NCBI GenBank assembly: GCA_046590235.1
Contig: JBKJTY010000028.1
Span: forward strand, 1-26,643
Source: 2-02-FULL-45-10 sp046590235
GTDB taxonomy: Bacteria; Patescibacteriota; Patescibacteriia; Magasanikbacterales; GWA2-37-8
Direction: 5' to 3'
Length of the DNA: 26,643 nt
Numbering within the stretch: position 1 is the first letter of the stretch; the number at the start of each line of letters is the position of its first letter. The notes under the pieces were generated by a model. That model was not told where the DNA came from, searched no databases, and saw nothing but the letters and a program-made list of their open reading frames with translations. The translations under genes and the position numbers were made by a program. Shown here in pieces: positions 1 to 8,230 of the stretch.

Positions 1-100
1 TGTCACTTTCTTTCTAACGAAAGGAAAGTAACCAAAGAAAGTTTCGGGGGACGCAAAACTCGCCCTTCGGGGCTCAAACAATTGCTTACCCCCGAACCCC
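1..100 (+). repeat. structured dispersed repeat, copy A
   Basis: This stretch aligns over almost its whole length with 8094-8211. It folds into two hairpins. The first pairs 5-13 with 21-29. The second has an outer stem ttcggggg (43-50) with cccccgaa (89-96), a continuation gcaa (53-56) with ttgc (82-85), and an inner stem gccc (62-65) with gggc (70-73) closed by a TTCG tetraloop. It lies downstream of pyrG and contains no convincing gene. It may begin before the window edge. Confidence 0.8.
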
Positions 101-107
101 AATATAG

Positions 108-138
108 CAATAAACGACCTTTGAAAGGTCGTTTATTG
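108..138. terminator. bidirectional intrinsic terminator after pyrG
   Basis: A perfect 15-bp inverted repeat (108-122 with 124-138) around a single centre base. It is AT-rich at its base, GC-rich near the loop, and has T-rich flanks on both strands. It lies 15 nt beyond the pyrG stop codon and would end the rplI-pyrG transcript. Confidence 0.8.
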
Positions 139-153
139 TTTTGTGGATGAACC

Positions 154-1821
154 TTATACTGAAACTTTTAGTTTCATTGGCACAGGCTGCTTTGCCGCTT
201 TCTGTAGAGCGGCTTTTACAAGTCCCACGAATAAAGGATGCGGGTGTAGAGGACGAGATTTGAATTCAGGATGGAATTGACTACCTACAAAATAGGGATG
301 ATCTTTGAGTTCAATAATTTCTGCTAAATCAGATCCTGGGTTAAGACCTACGAATTGCAAACCGGCTTTTTCCATTGCGTCACGATATTCGTTATTGAAT
401 TCATAACGATGGCGATGGCGTTCGCTGACTACTTGGGTACCGTATAGTTTGTGTACCTTACTCCCCTTGCGGAGTTCGCAGTCATACGCGCCAAGGCGCA
501 TTGTGCCACCGTATTTACCTTCTTTGATATTCTTGGCCTGACGAGGGTTAACATGGATAACCTGGTTTTTTGTTTTTGGATTTACTTCAACAGTGTGAGC
601 ATCTTTCAACCCAAGAACGTTACGCGCAAATTCAATTGTTGCGAGCTGCATACCGTAACACAAACCTAGGTATGGAATGTTATGTTCACGAGCAAAGCGA
701 ATTACGGAAATAATACCTTCAATACCGCGTGTACCAAAACCACCGGGAACAATGATACCATCAAAACCAACCAACTTCTTTAACGCAGCTGGATCTTTTT
801 CATATGTTTCAGAATCCACCCAGGTTAATTCCGCTTTTGCGTGATTTGACCAGGCAGCATGCTTGATTGCTTCAATAACGGAAAGATATGAATCGGAAAG
901 CGTATAATTGCCCGTACCAAAATATTTGCCAACTACCGCAATACGAACTGGCTTCACAGCTGTCTGCATGTTTTTAACAAATGTACTCCACGCCGGACTT
1001 GGTTTATCTTTCAAACGAAGCTTTAAACGTTTTGCTAAAAGGTTGCTAAAACGCTGTGTTTCAAATAAGGCTGGGATTTCATAAATACTTGGGACATCTG
1101 GGGCAGAAATGATTTCTTCCTCATGGCGAAGACCACACAAGAGGGCTAATTTCTCACTACGAGGCTTGTCTAAGCCTTCGCGACCACGCGCGACGATAAA
1201 GTCTGCTTGAATACCACTTGCGTTGAGTGTACGAGAAGCAAACTGGGTTGGCTTAGTCTTCATTTCACCAAGATGACCTGGAATCGGCATGTAGCTCACT
1301 AAAACAAACGCGACATCATTTGGCTTGGTCAATTTCATCATGCGAGCCGCTTCCAAAAAGAGCACATTCTGGTATTCACCAACCGTACCACCAACTTCAA
1401 TAATCATAACATCCGCCTTGGAGTGCTTGGCGGCGGTTTCAATTCGACTGACCACTTCCATTGGAATGTGCGGAACTACTTCCACGCACTTACCTTTGTA
1501 ATACATACTACGCTCTTTTTCGATCACGCTTTGATAGACGCGACCAGTAGTCATGTAGTTAACCGAATTAATGTCTGTATCTAAGAAACGTTCGTAATTA
1601 CCAATATCCTGATCTGTCTCATCACCATCATCTGTCACAAATACTTCGCCGTGCTCTATCGGATTCATCGTGCCGGCATCAATATTGATATAGGGATCAA
1701 TTTTAATTGCCGATACCTCCATACCACGATTTTTGAGGATACGACCGATAGACGCAGTCGTTACACCCTTACCCACTCCACTCATCACCCCACCAACGAC
1801 GAAAATGTACTTGGTCTTCAT
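154..1821 (-). CDS. pyrG: CTP synthase (glutamine-hydrolysing)
   Basis: CTP synthase makes CTP from UTP, ATP and glutamine, the last step of pyrimidine nucleotide synthesis, in the cytoplasm. The 555 residues match the family length. The N-terminal synthetase domain opens with the P-loop GGVMSGVGKG (residues 10-19) and the IDPYINIDAGTMNP segment, followed by EHGEVFVTDDGDETDQDIGNYERF. The C-terminal class I glutamine amidotransferase domain carries the nucleophile Cys388 in GLCYG and the His517/Glu519 pair in FHPEF. All catalytic residues are present, so the enzyme should be active. The start codon overlaps the rplI stop by four bases (ATGA), so the two genes are probably translationally coupled. 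Identification is firm. Confidence 0.97.
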   Translation of the reverse strand: MKTKYIFVVGGVMSGVGKGVTTASIGRILKNRGMEVSAIKIDPYINIDAGTMNPIEHGEVFVTDDGDETDQDIGNYERFLDTDINSVNYMTTGRVYQSVIEKERSMYYKGKCVEVVPHIPMEVVSRIETAAKHSKADVMIIEVGGTVGEYQNVLFLEAARMMKLTKPNDVAFVLVSYMPIPGHLGEMKTKPTQFASRTLNASGIQADFIVARGREGLDKPRSEKLALLCGLRHEEEIISAPDVPSIYEIPALFETQRFSNLLAKRLKLRLKDKPSPAWSTFVKNMQTAVKPVRIAVVGKYFGTGNYTLSDSYLSVIEAIKHAAWSNHAKAELTWVDSETYEKDPAALKKLVGFDGIIVPGGFGTRGIEGIISVIRFAREHNIPYLGLCYGMQLATIEFARNVLGLKDAHTVEVNPKTKNQVIHVNPRQAKNIKEGKYGGTMRLGAYDCELRKGSKVHKLYGTQVVSERHRHRYEFNNEYRDAMEKAGLQFVGLNPGSDLAEIIELKDHPYFVGSQFHPEFKSRPLHPHPLFVGLVKAALQKAAKQPVPMKLKVSV

Positions 1822-2258
1822 ACAACACTAACAATGACAGTAATAGTGGCTTCAATGCCATGTTTAAAAATAATTGTAACCGGAAAAGTTCCTGGGTCTT
1901 TAATTGATTTCATGCTCACCTGCTCTTTTCTAACTTTAAATCCTGCCTTAGTGAGACGAGCTACGATGTGCTGCGCAGTGATAGCGGCATATAATTTTCC
2001 TTGCGGACTGGCTTTTTCACTTAGTTCTAACTCGTAGCCATCCAGGCGCGCTGCCACTTTTTGTTCAGCATTCAATTCATCGGCCACTTCTTTATCAGCC
2101 TTACTATGCTTATTAGTAACTTTCGTAATTGCCTTTTGACTAGCGGGAATAGCTAAATGATTCGGAAATAAAAAATTCCGGGCATACCCTTCGGACACCT
2201 CTTTAATATCATCTATCTTTCCTACCCCTTTAACTGACTGCAAAAGAATGACCTTCAT
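1818..2258 (-). CDS. rplI: 50S ribosomal protein bL9
   Basis: bL9 binds 23S rRNA near the L1 stalk of the large subunit and helps maintain the reading frame. The 146 residues are the usual length. The N-terminal signature is intact: MKVILLQSVKGVGKIDD, then EVSEGYARNFLFPNHLAIPA. A charged linker helix (about residues 45-75) joins it to the C-terminal domain. The gene is first in a two-gene unit and overlaps pyrG by four bases. The promoter at 2282-2310 gives a leader of about 17 nt. bL9 is known to be absent from some Patescibacteria lineages, so its presence narrows the possible host a little. Confidence 0.96.
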   Translation of the reverse strand: MKVILLQSVKGVGKIDDIKEVSEGYARNFLFPNHLAIPASQKAITKVTNKHSKADKEVADELNAEQKVAARLDGYELELSEKASPQGKLYAAITAQHIVARLTKAGFKVRKEQVSMKSIKDPGTFPVTIIFKHGIEATITVIVSVV

Positions 2259-2281
2259 AGGCTTTACTTATATCAAAAACT

Positions 2282-2310
2282 AGTATACTATACTTGACGC
2301 TTGGAAGCAA
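2282..2310 (-). promoter_or_regulatory. sigma70-type promoter of rplI-pyrG
   Basis: On the minus strand: TTGCTT (2305-2310), a 17-nt spacer, then TATACT (2282-2287). Transcription would start near 2275, about 17 nt before the rplI ATG. Confidence 0.6.
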
Positions 2311-2331
2311 AGGTTTGAAAAAATATACATT

Positions 2332-3246
2332 ATGCCAAAAAAAGCAACAATTAAAGCTGTCGAAGAAACCCCAGAAGTCGCTCCAGTAGTGAAGAAATCG
2401 GGTATCGTTACCCTCGTTGGACGCTCCAATGTAGGTAAATCTACCTTGATGAATACTATGGTTGGAACGAAGATTTCCGCTGTTACCGACAAACCACAGA
2501 CTACTCGCAATGTTATCCATGGCGTTATTAACCGTCACAACGGACAAGCCGTTTTAGTGGATACCCCAGGTATTTTTAAGGATCACCACAACCATTTAAC
2601 CAGCCAATTGAACGAAAGCGCTCACGAAGCCCTTCGCGAAATTGACGTGGCTCTTTATGTTGTTGACCCAACTAAAACACTTGGTCCGGAAGAACGTTCC
2701 ATCCTCGCAACTGTCCGTCAGCTCCAAATGCCAAAAATTTTGGTTATCAATAAAAGTGATATCGATGAAAAAGAAAAAGAATATCTTGATGACTATAAAG
2801 CATTGAGCGAAGAATTTGCCGCGACCTTTGAATTGTCTGCTCTCCGCAACCGCCACATTCAGCCATTAATAGATAAAGTTTTCGAACTTCTCCCTGAAGG
2901 CGAACCTCTTTACCCAGATAACCAATTGACTAACGTCGATAAAGATTTCTGGATTGCTGAAATTATCCGCGAAAAGATTTTCCTCGCAATGCGCAAAGAA
3001 GTTCCTTACACTGTACACGTAGAGCTTGAATCATTGGAAGAAAAAAAGGATATCACTGTTATCAAAGCTACCATCTTCACCTACGACCGTCGCTATAAAG
3101 AAATGTTAATTGGCGCAGGTGGACGTGCTATTAAAGAAGTTGGTATTGCCGCTCGTAAAGAACTTGAACAAGCAACCAATAAAAAAGTTTTCCTCGATCT
3201 GAATGTCGAAACCGACAAACATTGGATGGACAGAGTTGGTCAATAA
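2332..3246 (+). CDS. era: GTPase Era
   Basis: Era is an essential GTPase that binds 16S rRNA and helps mature the 30S subunit. The protein is 304 residues, typical for the family. G motifs are in order: GRSNVGKST (30-38), the switch region with DKPQTTRN (53-60), DTPG (77-80) and NKSD (140-143). The C-terminal KH domain carries the RNA-binding loop LIGAGGRAIKEVG. An N-terminal extension of about 24 Ala/Glu/Lys/Val-rich residues precedes the G domain. The ATG at 2332 has no clear Shine-Dalgarno sequence. The gene is divergent from rplI and faces the next gene across a shared terminator. No trustworthy promoter was found for it. Confidence 0.96.
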   Translation: MPKKATIKAVEETPEVAPVVKKSGIVTLVGRSNVGKSTLMNTMVGTKISAVTDKPQTTRNVIHGVINRHNGQAVLVDTPGIFKDHHNHLTSQLNESAHEALREIDVALYVVDPTKTLGPEERSILATVRQLQMPKILVINKSDIDEKEKEYLDDYKALSEEFAATFELSALRNRHIQPLIDKVFELLPEGEPLYPDNQLTNVDKDFWIAEIIREKIFLAMRKEVPYTVHVELESLEEKKDITVIKATIFTYDRRYKEMLIGAGGRAIKEVGIAARKELEQATNKKVFLDLNVETDKHWMDRVGQ

Positions 3247-3255
3247 TCCTCAAGT

Positions 3256-3282
3256 AAAAACCCTCCGCTCGGAGGGTTTTTT
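3256..3282. terminator. bidirectional intrinsic terminator between era and the secreted protein gene
   Basis: Stem ccctcc (3261-3266) with ggaggg (3271-3276), extended by an A-run and a T-run on either side, with loop gctc. It serves two converging genes. Confidence 0.9.
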
Positions 3283-3284
3283 GT

Positions 3285-3908
3285 TTATCTATCAAATCTT
3301 ATAAACGGTAGATAACTATTATCTTGGATCAAATCGGCAAAAATGAGTCCTTCCCCGCCTCTAAATCGTAAACCGGAAACAGTCACGTTGTTACCTGGGT
3401 TGAGATTAATAGTATCGATTTGCTGTCGTATAGCATTGCGGATAATGGTACCGGCACTGACTATAACTTTAGTTGTAGTATTTACCGCAGGCATATACAA
3501 CGTAATCACACCTGGTGTTGAACTGACAATTTCTGAAAGCGGCAGTTTAATTAGCTTGTCTACAGGCTGTTCCATTGTCCCAATATCGTCTTGAGGGACC
3601 GATGGTTGAACGACAAACATAAAACTGGTTGATACTGACTGAATCGTTCCTTGTACAGTCGTAGAAACAATTTGAAAATAAGGCCAGTTGTTTGGTAATG
3701 GTAAAATCGGTTTCACAGCAATAGGCGGTTTTTCAAAGGGCATTGGCTGAGGCGGGAGAGGCAACGGGGTCACTGGTCTTGGCATAGGAAATGGTACATG
3801 AGGAGCCACCGGCGCATCCGGATTTGGCGTGAGAGCGCGTGCGCCACTGCCACCAATAAAAAAACAACTAAGAGATACGGCTACGGAAAAAAGAAATATT
3901 TTTGACAT
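3285..3908 (-). CDS. secreted proline-rich protein with C-terminal beta domain
   Basis: No function is recognised. The 207-residue protein starts with a signal peptide: a basic start, a hydrophobic core FLFSVAVSLSCFFIGG, and a signal peptidase I-like ARA site near residue 25. The single Cys in that core does not sit in a lipobox. Residues 27-75 are a proline-rich linker with repeated P-x-P and MP/LP pairs, probably extended outside the membrane. The rest (about 78-207) is rich in Val, Ile and Thr and looks like an all-beta domain, with a pattern resembling small OB-like domains such as DUF5666; that comparison is by eye only. It is a single gene with terminators at both ends. Confidence 0.7.
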   Translation of the reverse strand: MSKIFLFSVAVSLSCFFIGGSGARALTPNPDAPVAPHVPFPMPRPVTPLPLPPQPMPFEKPPIAVKPILPLPNNWPYFQIVSTTVQGTIQSVSTSFMFVVQPSVPQDDIGTMEQPVDKLIKLPLSEIVSSTPGVITLYMPAVNTTTKVIVSAGTIIRNAIRQQIDTINLNPGNNVTVSGLRFRGGEGLIFADLIQDNSYLPFIRFDR

Positions 3909-3983
3909 AAGACAAAGAAAAAGTTAATTCAGAGTATGTAACGGATGAATTACCGTTTCTTTTCAATAGTAAAACTAGAAATA

Positions 3984-4013
3984 AAAAACCTCCCATTGCA
4001 GCGGGAGGTTTTT
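3984..4013. terminator. intrinsic terminator after ctpA
   Basis: An 11-bp stem made of an A-run plus cctccc (3989-3994) pairs with gggagg (4003-4008) plus a T-run, with an 8-nt loop. It lies just beyond the ctpA stop on the minus strand, where it is followed by a T-run. Confidence 0.88.
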
Positions 4014-4023
4014 CACAATGTTT

Positions 4024-5274
4024 TTATTTCTTAAGAAGTTCCAAAGCCTTTTCTATCATTATATCTTCGCCGATCTTTTGCTTTTCAAAATCTTCTTTTA
4101 CCAACACGTCTGGAGTAACACCGGTATTATTAATATTGTTACCATTAGGTGTATGCCATTCAGCCACTGTTAGCTTAAGAGCGGAACCATCTGGCAATGT
4201 TTCAAATTCTTGCACAGAACCTTTACCATATGTCTTTTCGCCAACAATAGTTGCAGCCTTATGGTCTTGTAAAGCACCTGCGACAATTTCAGAAGCAGAA
4301 GCTGATCCGCCATTAACCAGCACAATCGTCTTCATATTAACTAAGCGATGCTCACCTACTGACTGATGAACATTCTCATTACCCGCACTAAACTTTTCAC
4401 TTACAATCACACCACTTGAAACCCATTCACTCGCCATAGAAACGGCGGAATCCAAATAGCCACCAGGATTATTTCGTAAATCAACGATCACTCCGTTTGC
4501 CTTGTCAGCTTTGAGACGATCAATATATTTACTAAGCTCCGGTACAGTTCGGTCATTGAATTGCATAATTCGCAAATAAGCAATATTTCCCGGTTTGATT
4601 TCATACGTTACCGCTGGAATATTAATTTTTGCACGACGAATTGTAAAATCAGTCGGTTTATCCATACCCACTCTTGAAATGGTAAGAACTACGCTACTAG
4701 TAGCAGTGCCACGAATATTTTCCACAGCTGTTTCAACGTCCATCCCTGCGGACGGCTTCTTATCAATAGCTAAGATTTTGTCACCAGGACGTAAACCGGC
4801 TTTCGCAGCTGGTGTTTCAGGTAGTGGAGCAATGATCATTAGCTGACCATTCTTAATACCAATTTCGGCACCAATACCACTAAATTCACCTGACAAACTT
4901 TTTGAGAATTCATTAGCCGCCTTTGGAGGGAAATAAACTGAGTAAGGATCATTGAGACCGTACACCATTCCCTGAATTGCTCCGTAAAACAAATCACTGT
5001 CTTTTACCGGCTGTTTTACATAACTTTGTTTCACCTTATCCCAAACCTCCCAGAATTGATTAAACTCAACGCTACTAGAATGGTTGGTAGAACGATTAAA
5101 TTCAATGACTTTGGCAACATCTACCTGACCATCTGGGCCAAGCACATGACGACGAGCATACAAACCTTGGCCAACCAAAATGCCCGCACCAAAACTAGCA
5201 ATAACAAAAATAATGCTTAAATAGGTGCCAATATATTTTCCGGCACGTTGCCGTGTCGGGGAAGTATTCTCCAT
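4024..5274 (-). CDS. ctpA: S41 family C-terminal processing peptidase
   Basis: This is a membrane-anchored serine protease of the Prc/CtpA family, which trims C-termini of envelope proteins. The 416 residues comprise an N-terminal transmembrane anchor (about 17-40), a helical N-terminal region, a PDZ domain (about 128-205, with GEFSGIGAEIG and GLRPGDKILAID), and the S41 protease core with VDLRNNPGG. The catalytic pair is Ser326 in GSASASEI and Lys351 in YGKGSVQ, 25 residues apart, with Gln355 completing the site, the same spacing as in E. coli Prc. It lies 14 nt downstream of murA and is probably cotranscribed with it, which suggests a cell-wall-related role; that link is inference. Confidence 0.93.
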   Translation of the reverse strand: MENTSPTRQRAGKYIGTYLSIIFVIASFGAGILVGQGLYARRHVLGPDGQVDVAKVIEFNRSTNHSSSVEFNQFWEVWDKVKQSYVKQPVKDSDLFYGAIQGMVYGLNDPYSVYFPPKAANEFSKSLSGEFSGIGAEIGIKNGQLMIIAPLPETPAAKAGLRPGDKILAIDKKPSAGMDVETAVENIRGTATSSVVLTISRVGMDKPTDFTIRRAKINIPAVTYEIKPGNIAYLRIMQFNDRTVPELSKYIDRLKADKANGVIVDLRNNPGGYLDSAVSMASEWVSSGVIVSEKFSAGNENVHQSVGEHRLVNMKTIVLVNGGSASASEIVAGALQDHKAATIVGEKTYGKGSVQEFETLPDGSALKLTVAEWHTPNGNNINNTGVTPDVLVKEDFEKQKIGEDIMIEKALELLKK

Positions 5275-5288
5275 AAATAAAGTTTTAA

Positions 5289-6596
5289 TTATTCGTTAAC
5301 AACAGTGATATCAGCACCAGCCTGACGTAAAGTTTCGTACAAATTCTGGTAGCCACGGTCGATGACATATGTATTACGTAAAATGGAACGGCCTTTTGCA
5401 GCTAACATACAAATAAGCACGTTAACAGCCGGACGAAGTGCTGGCGGAGAGATGAGTTCAGCTGCTTTAAAATCGGTTGGACCTTCCACCCAAACACGGT
5501 GCGTATCAATTAAAGTAACATTGGCTCCAAGCTTCTTTAACTCAAGACTATACATGACACGGTCTTCGTAGACCCAGTCATGCACCAACGTTCTACCATC
5601 TGCTTTGGCCAAAATCGGAATAAATAGAGGTAAATTATCAATGTTAAGGCCCGGATATGGACGACACTCTAATTTATCGGGTAATGATTTTAGTTTACTC
5701 GGTATAATTTCTATGTCAACAATCTTGAATTTGCCATTACGTGATTTACGCTCATTTAATAATGTATAACGTTGTCCCATCACCTCTAATTTCAAAAGTT
5801 CCAGCGCAAGAAAATCATACGGACAATTCTCCACAACTAAATTCGAATTAGTAACAATTGCAGCTGAGACAAAAGTCATGGCAACAATCGGATCTGGCAT
5901 GATTGAATATTCCTTAACCGGCTTCAACGCTTTCACACCTTCAATGATCAGCGTAGTTGTACCAACACCTTTAATATTTGCGCCAGCCTTTTGTAAAAAG
6001 AAACAAAGATCCTGTACCATGTAATTGGCAGAAGCCATTGCAATAGTTGTAGTTCCCTCAGATAAAACAGCACCCATGATTGCATTTACCGTTGCTGTGT
6101 CACCAGACTCGTACATGACAATATCCGCTCCTTTAAGACGAGATGGATTCACAACTTCGTAATAACCCGGATGTGTTTTTATTTCCATTCCCAATTTTGA
6201 AAGTGCTAACAAATGCGGACGAACAGTTCGGTTACCGAGTTTACAACCACCTGAACGGTATAATTTATATTTCTTTTCGCGCGCAGCGAGCGAGCCTAAA
6301 AACAGCAATGATGCGCGTGTTACTTCGCAGGCATGTTTATCAATCGTTTCTAATGTTAAATCATTTGAGGCATCGATAACAAGACCACCGCTGTGGTCAT
6401 ACGAAACGACTACACCGATACTTTGCAAAAGCTCAATAATACGTTCGGTTTCCTCAATTTTAGGGACATCGGTAAAACGGACCTTACCCTTAACTAACAC
6501 TGCTGCCGCAAGAAGTGCGACCGCGGCATTTTTAGATGATTGAGTACTGATTGTACCGCTTAGTTTTTTACCACCATTAACGACAATATATGACAT
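5289..6596 (-). CDS. murA: UDP-N-acetylglucosamine 1-carboxyvinyltransferase
   Basis: MurA transfers enolpyruvate from PEP to UDP-GlcNAc, the first committed step of peptidoglycan synthesis. The 435 residues match the family. Two catalytic residues align with known MurA positions: Lys22 in SKNAA, and the PEP-binding Cys118 in GGCKLGNR, a Cys-type loop. The C-terminal signature IDRGYQNLYETLRQ is also clear. The sequence is divergent: STQSSKNAA replaces the usual SGAKNAA, and SPPALRPAV replaces the usual DLRAGAAL-like stretch. Because both key residues are kept, activity is likely, but a specialised paralogue cannot be excluded. It is first in a unit with ctpA. Confidence 0.9.
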   Translation of the reverse strand: MSYIVVNGGKKLSGTISTQSSKNAAVALLAAAVLVKGKVRFTDVPKIEETERIIELLQSIGVVVSYDHSGGLVIDASNDLTLETIDKHACEVTRASLLFLGSLAAREKKYKLYRSGGCKLGNRTVRPHLLALSKLGMEIKTHPGYYEVVNPSRLKGADIVMYESGDTATVNAIMGAVLSEGTTTIAMASANYMVQDLCFFLQKAGANIKGVGTTTLIIEGVKALKPVKEYSIMPDPIVAMTFVSAAIVTNSNLVVENCPYDFLALELLKLEVMGQRYTLLNERKSRNGKFKIVDIEIIPSKLKSLPDKLECRPYPGLNIDNLPLFIPILAKADGRTLVHDWVYEDRVMYSLELKKLGANVTLIDTHRVWVEGPTDFKAAELISPPALRPAVNVLICMLAAKGRSILRNTYVIDRGYQNLYETLRQAGADITVVNE

Positions 6597-6645
6597 AATT
6601 TGGCCAAAATTTCTTTGACTTAGAGACTATTTTGTGATAGAAATA

Positions 6646-6674
6646 AGTATACTCTATAGCCCCTACTTTGGCAA
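6646..6674 (-). promoter_or_regulatory. sigma70-type promoter of murA-ctpA
   Basis: On the minus strand: TTGCCA (6669-6674), a 17-nt spacer, then TATACT (6646-6651). The predicted start is near 6639, giving a leader of about 43 nt to the murA ATG. Confidence 0.65.
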
Positions 6675-6687
6675 CCAAACCCCTCAT

Positions 6688-8043
6688 ATGGAATACCCCG
6701 GTGCAAGGTTCACCAGACCCGTACGTCTCACGCTGCTTATCACGTTTATTGCGGCGTTTTTTATTATCTCACCAATTGTCGTTTTATATGCTGCCGGATT
6801 CCACTATGACTGGCAAAACGGTTTTTTGCGTGAAACAGGTGGTTTAAGCATTGATGTCTTACCAACTAAAACAACGGTCTTTGTTGATGGACTCCCTTTG
6901 AATGAAACACTGCCAATTCGTCTTAAAAATATTACACCAAAAAATTACCATATCGAATTGCACGCCATCGGATACCACAGCTGGGAAAAAGATGTAACTG
7001 TATACCCGCGTCAGACCACTTATCTCAAAGACATAACACTCCTTAAAAAAAGCGAACCAAAAACTATTACTTCTGACATCACCAACACCTTATCCGTATC
7101 AAAAGACGGACGATACGTTATTTTCAGTAAACCAGAAAATAAATTACAAACTTTTTTTATTTACGATCAAAAAACAAACCAAACTAACATCATTGCAGGA
7201 CTAGCTACCACCAGCACACTTGAAGCCACATGGAACCAAAGCGATACATTTGCTATAGCAGATGCAAAACCTCCTTATAACTCTTTTATAGTTGGTAAAG
7301 CGACTAACCCTAGTACGCTAACTGATGTAGCAGCCATTAGCGCAGAACCGATTACTAAATACATTTGGAAAAACAGTAATGATGCACTCCTCTATCTTGG
7401 AACATCTTCAACTCTTTTTTCTTTTTCGCCATTACTGCACCAAAAACAAACTATCGCTATTAATACTTTTCAAGATTGGTATATAACTGACAATACTCTT
7501 TGGACATTAAACAATACGACCAACACAGCTGTCATAACACGTGACACACTTGGCTTTAACGAACAGTTTGCCGCTATCAACACCACTACAAGCGGGATTG
7601 CATCTGAACAATTTGATCCTTCCGCTTGGAAAATAGCAACTATTAGTAATGGGCACGTTTTACTTCAGCATACTACGAATCCACGCATGTTAATTGTAGA
7701 AAAGAATAAACAATACAATCTTAATACACACAATTTCCTTATCTCACCCTATAACAACTGGTGGTTGATGCACAACGACTCAGAAATATGGTCATACATC
7801 GAAGATGGTGACGAAGGCCCCTCAATTCTTCTTCGCTCTGGGGAGCTGGTAAAAGATGTAGTGCCACTTGATAATTTTAATACGCTCGGGCTACACTATA
7901 ATCGTTCGGTGCATGTGCTGTTTCCTTATGAGTATGTTGAGGAAAAGATACTAAATGAAGATATTCAAAATATGGTAGCAGACACTGTTAAGCGAACATT
8001 ATTCTATAGTACTGATAAGGGACTGTTTTCATTAGGATATTAA
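6688..8043 (+). CDS. membrane-anchored PEGA-domain protein with propeller-like region
   Basis: The cellular role is unknown. From the ATG at 6688 the protein has 451 residues: a short cytoplasmic start with basic residues, one transmembrane helix (LLITFIAAFFIISPIVVLYAAG, about residues 15-36), then an extracellular PEGA domain (about 50-122, 'TTVFVDGLPLNETLPIRLKNITPKNYHIEL'-type). The long remainder has recurring beta-strand blocks such as SVSKDGRYVIFS, WNQSDTFAIADA and WSYIEDGDEG, which suggest a beta-propeller-like fold. PEGA domains are found in surface proteins. The frame stays open back to a GTG at 6634, but that extension runs through the murA promoter, so 6688 is preferred. Neither start has a clear ribosome binding site. 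Confidence 0.75.
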   Translation: MEYPGARFTRPVRLTLLITFIAAFFIISPIVVLYAAGFHYDWQNGFLRETGGLSIDVLPTKTTVFVDGLPLNETLPIRLKNITPKNYHIELHAIGYHSWEKDVTVYPRQTTYLKDITLLKKSEPKTITSDITNTLSVSKDGRYVIFSKPENKLQTFFIYDQKTNQTNIIAGLATTSTLEATWNQSDTFAIADAKPPYNSFIVGKATNPSTLTDVAAISAEPITKYIWKNSNDALLYLGTSSTLFSFSPLLHQKQTIAINTFQDWYITDNTLWTLNNTTNTAVITRDTLGFNEQFAAINTTTSGIASEQFDPSAWKIATISNGHVLLQHTTNPRMLIVEKNKQYNLNTHNFLISPYNNWWLMHNDSEIWSYIEDGDEGPSILLRSGELVKDVVPLDNFNTLGLHYNRSVHVLFPYEYVEEKILNEDIQNMVADTVKRTLFYSTDKGLFSLGY

Positions 8044-8093
8044 ATTTTACTTCACTATCGTTCAATCATTTTTCTTTAATTCTATTTTCCTAG

Positions 8094-8211
8094 TGTTACT
8101 TTCTTTATAACTAAAGGAAGGTAACCCCTGCCTGCCGGCAGGCAAGAAAGAAAGTTTCAGGGGAAAGTAAAACTCGCCTGCGGGCTCAAACATTACTTTC
8201 CCCCGAACCCC
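8094..8211 (+). repeat. structured dispersed repeat, copy B
   Basis: Second copy of the element at 1-100, in the same orientation. Hairpin 1 pairs 8095-8106 with 8114-8125 in this copy. Hairpin 2 has an 11-bp stem, ggggaaagtaa (8160-8170) with ttactttcccc (8193-8203), and an inner stem gcc (8176-8178) with ggc (8183-8185) closed by TGCG. It carries a 20-nt insertion (8127-8146) that copy A lacks. It fills most of the gap between the PEGA gene and rnhA. Confidence 0.8.
8129..8144. repeat. CTGCCGGCAG-type palindrome inserted in repeat copy B
   Basis: A perfect 16-bp palindrome, tgcctgcc/ggcaggca, lies inside copy B at a position where copy A has none. Translated on the minus strand it reads LPAGRQ, a peptide string seen as an artefact in many Patescibacteria gene calls. 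It is best explained as a short mobile palindromic repeat. Confidence 0.7.
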
Positions 8212-8218
8212 ATAACTA

Positions 8219-8224
8219 TATAAT
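8219..8224 (+). promoter_or_regulatory. -10 box giving a leaderless rnhA transcript
   Basis: A perfect TATAAT ends 6 nt before the rnhA ATG at 8231, so the expected transcription start is the A of the start codon. The -35 position falls in the 3' arm of repeat copy B (around 8196-8201) and does not match consensus. Confidence 0.4.
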
Positions 8225-8230
8225 TGATAT

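Noticed and set aside
2301..2329. TTGGAA-N17-TATACA as a promoter for era
   Set aside because: The -10 box ends only two bases before the era ATG, so transcription would begin inside the gene. It cannot serve the annotated start.
6615..6643. TTGACT-N17-TAGAAA as the PEGA gene promoter
   Set aside because: The -10 match is poor. The same region holds a much better promoter for murA on the other strand.
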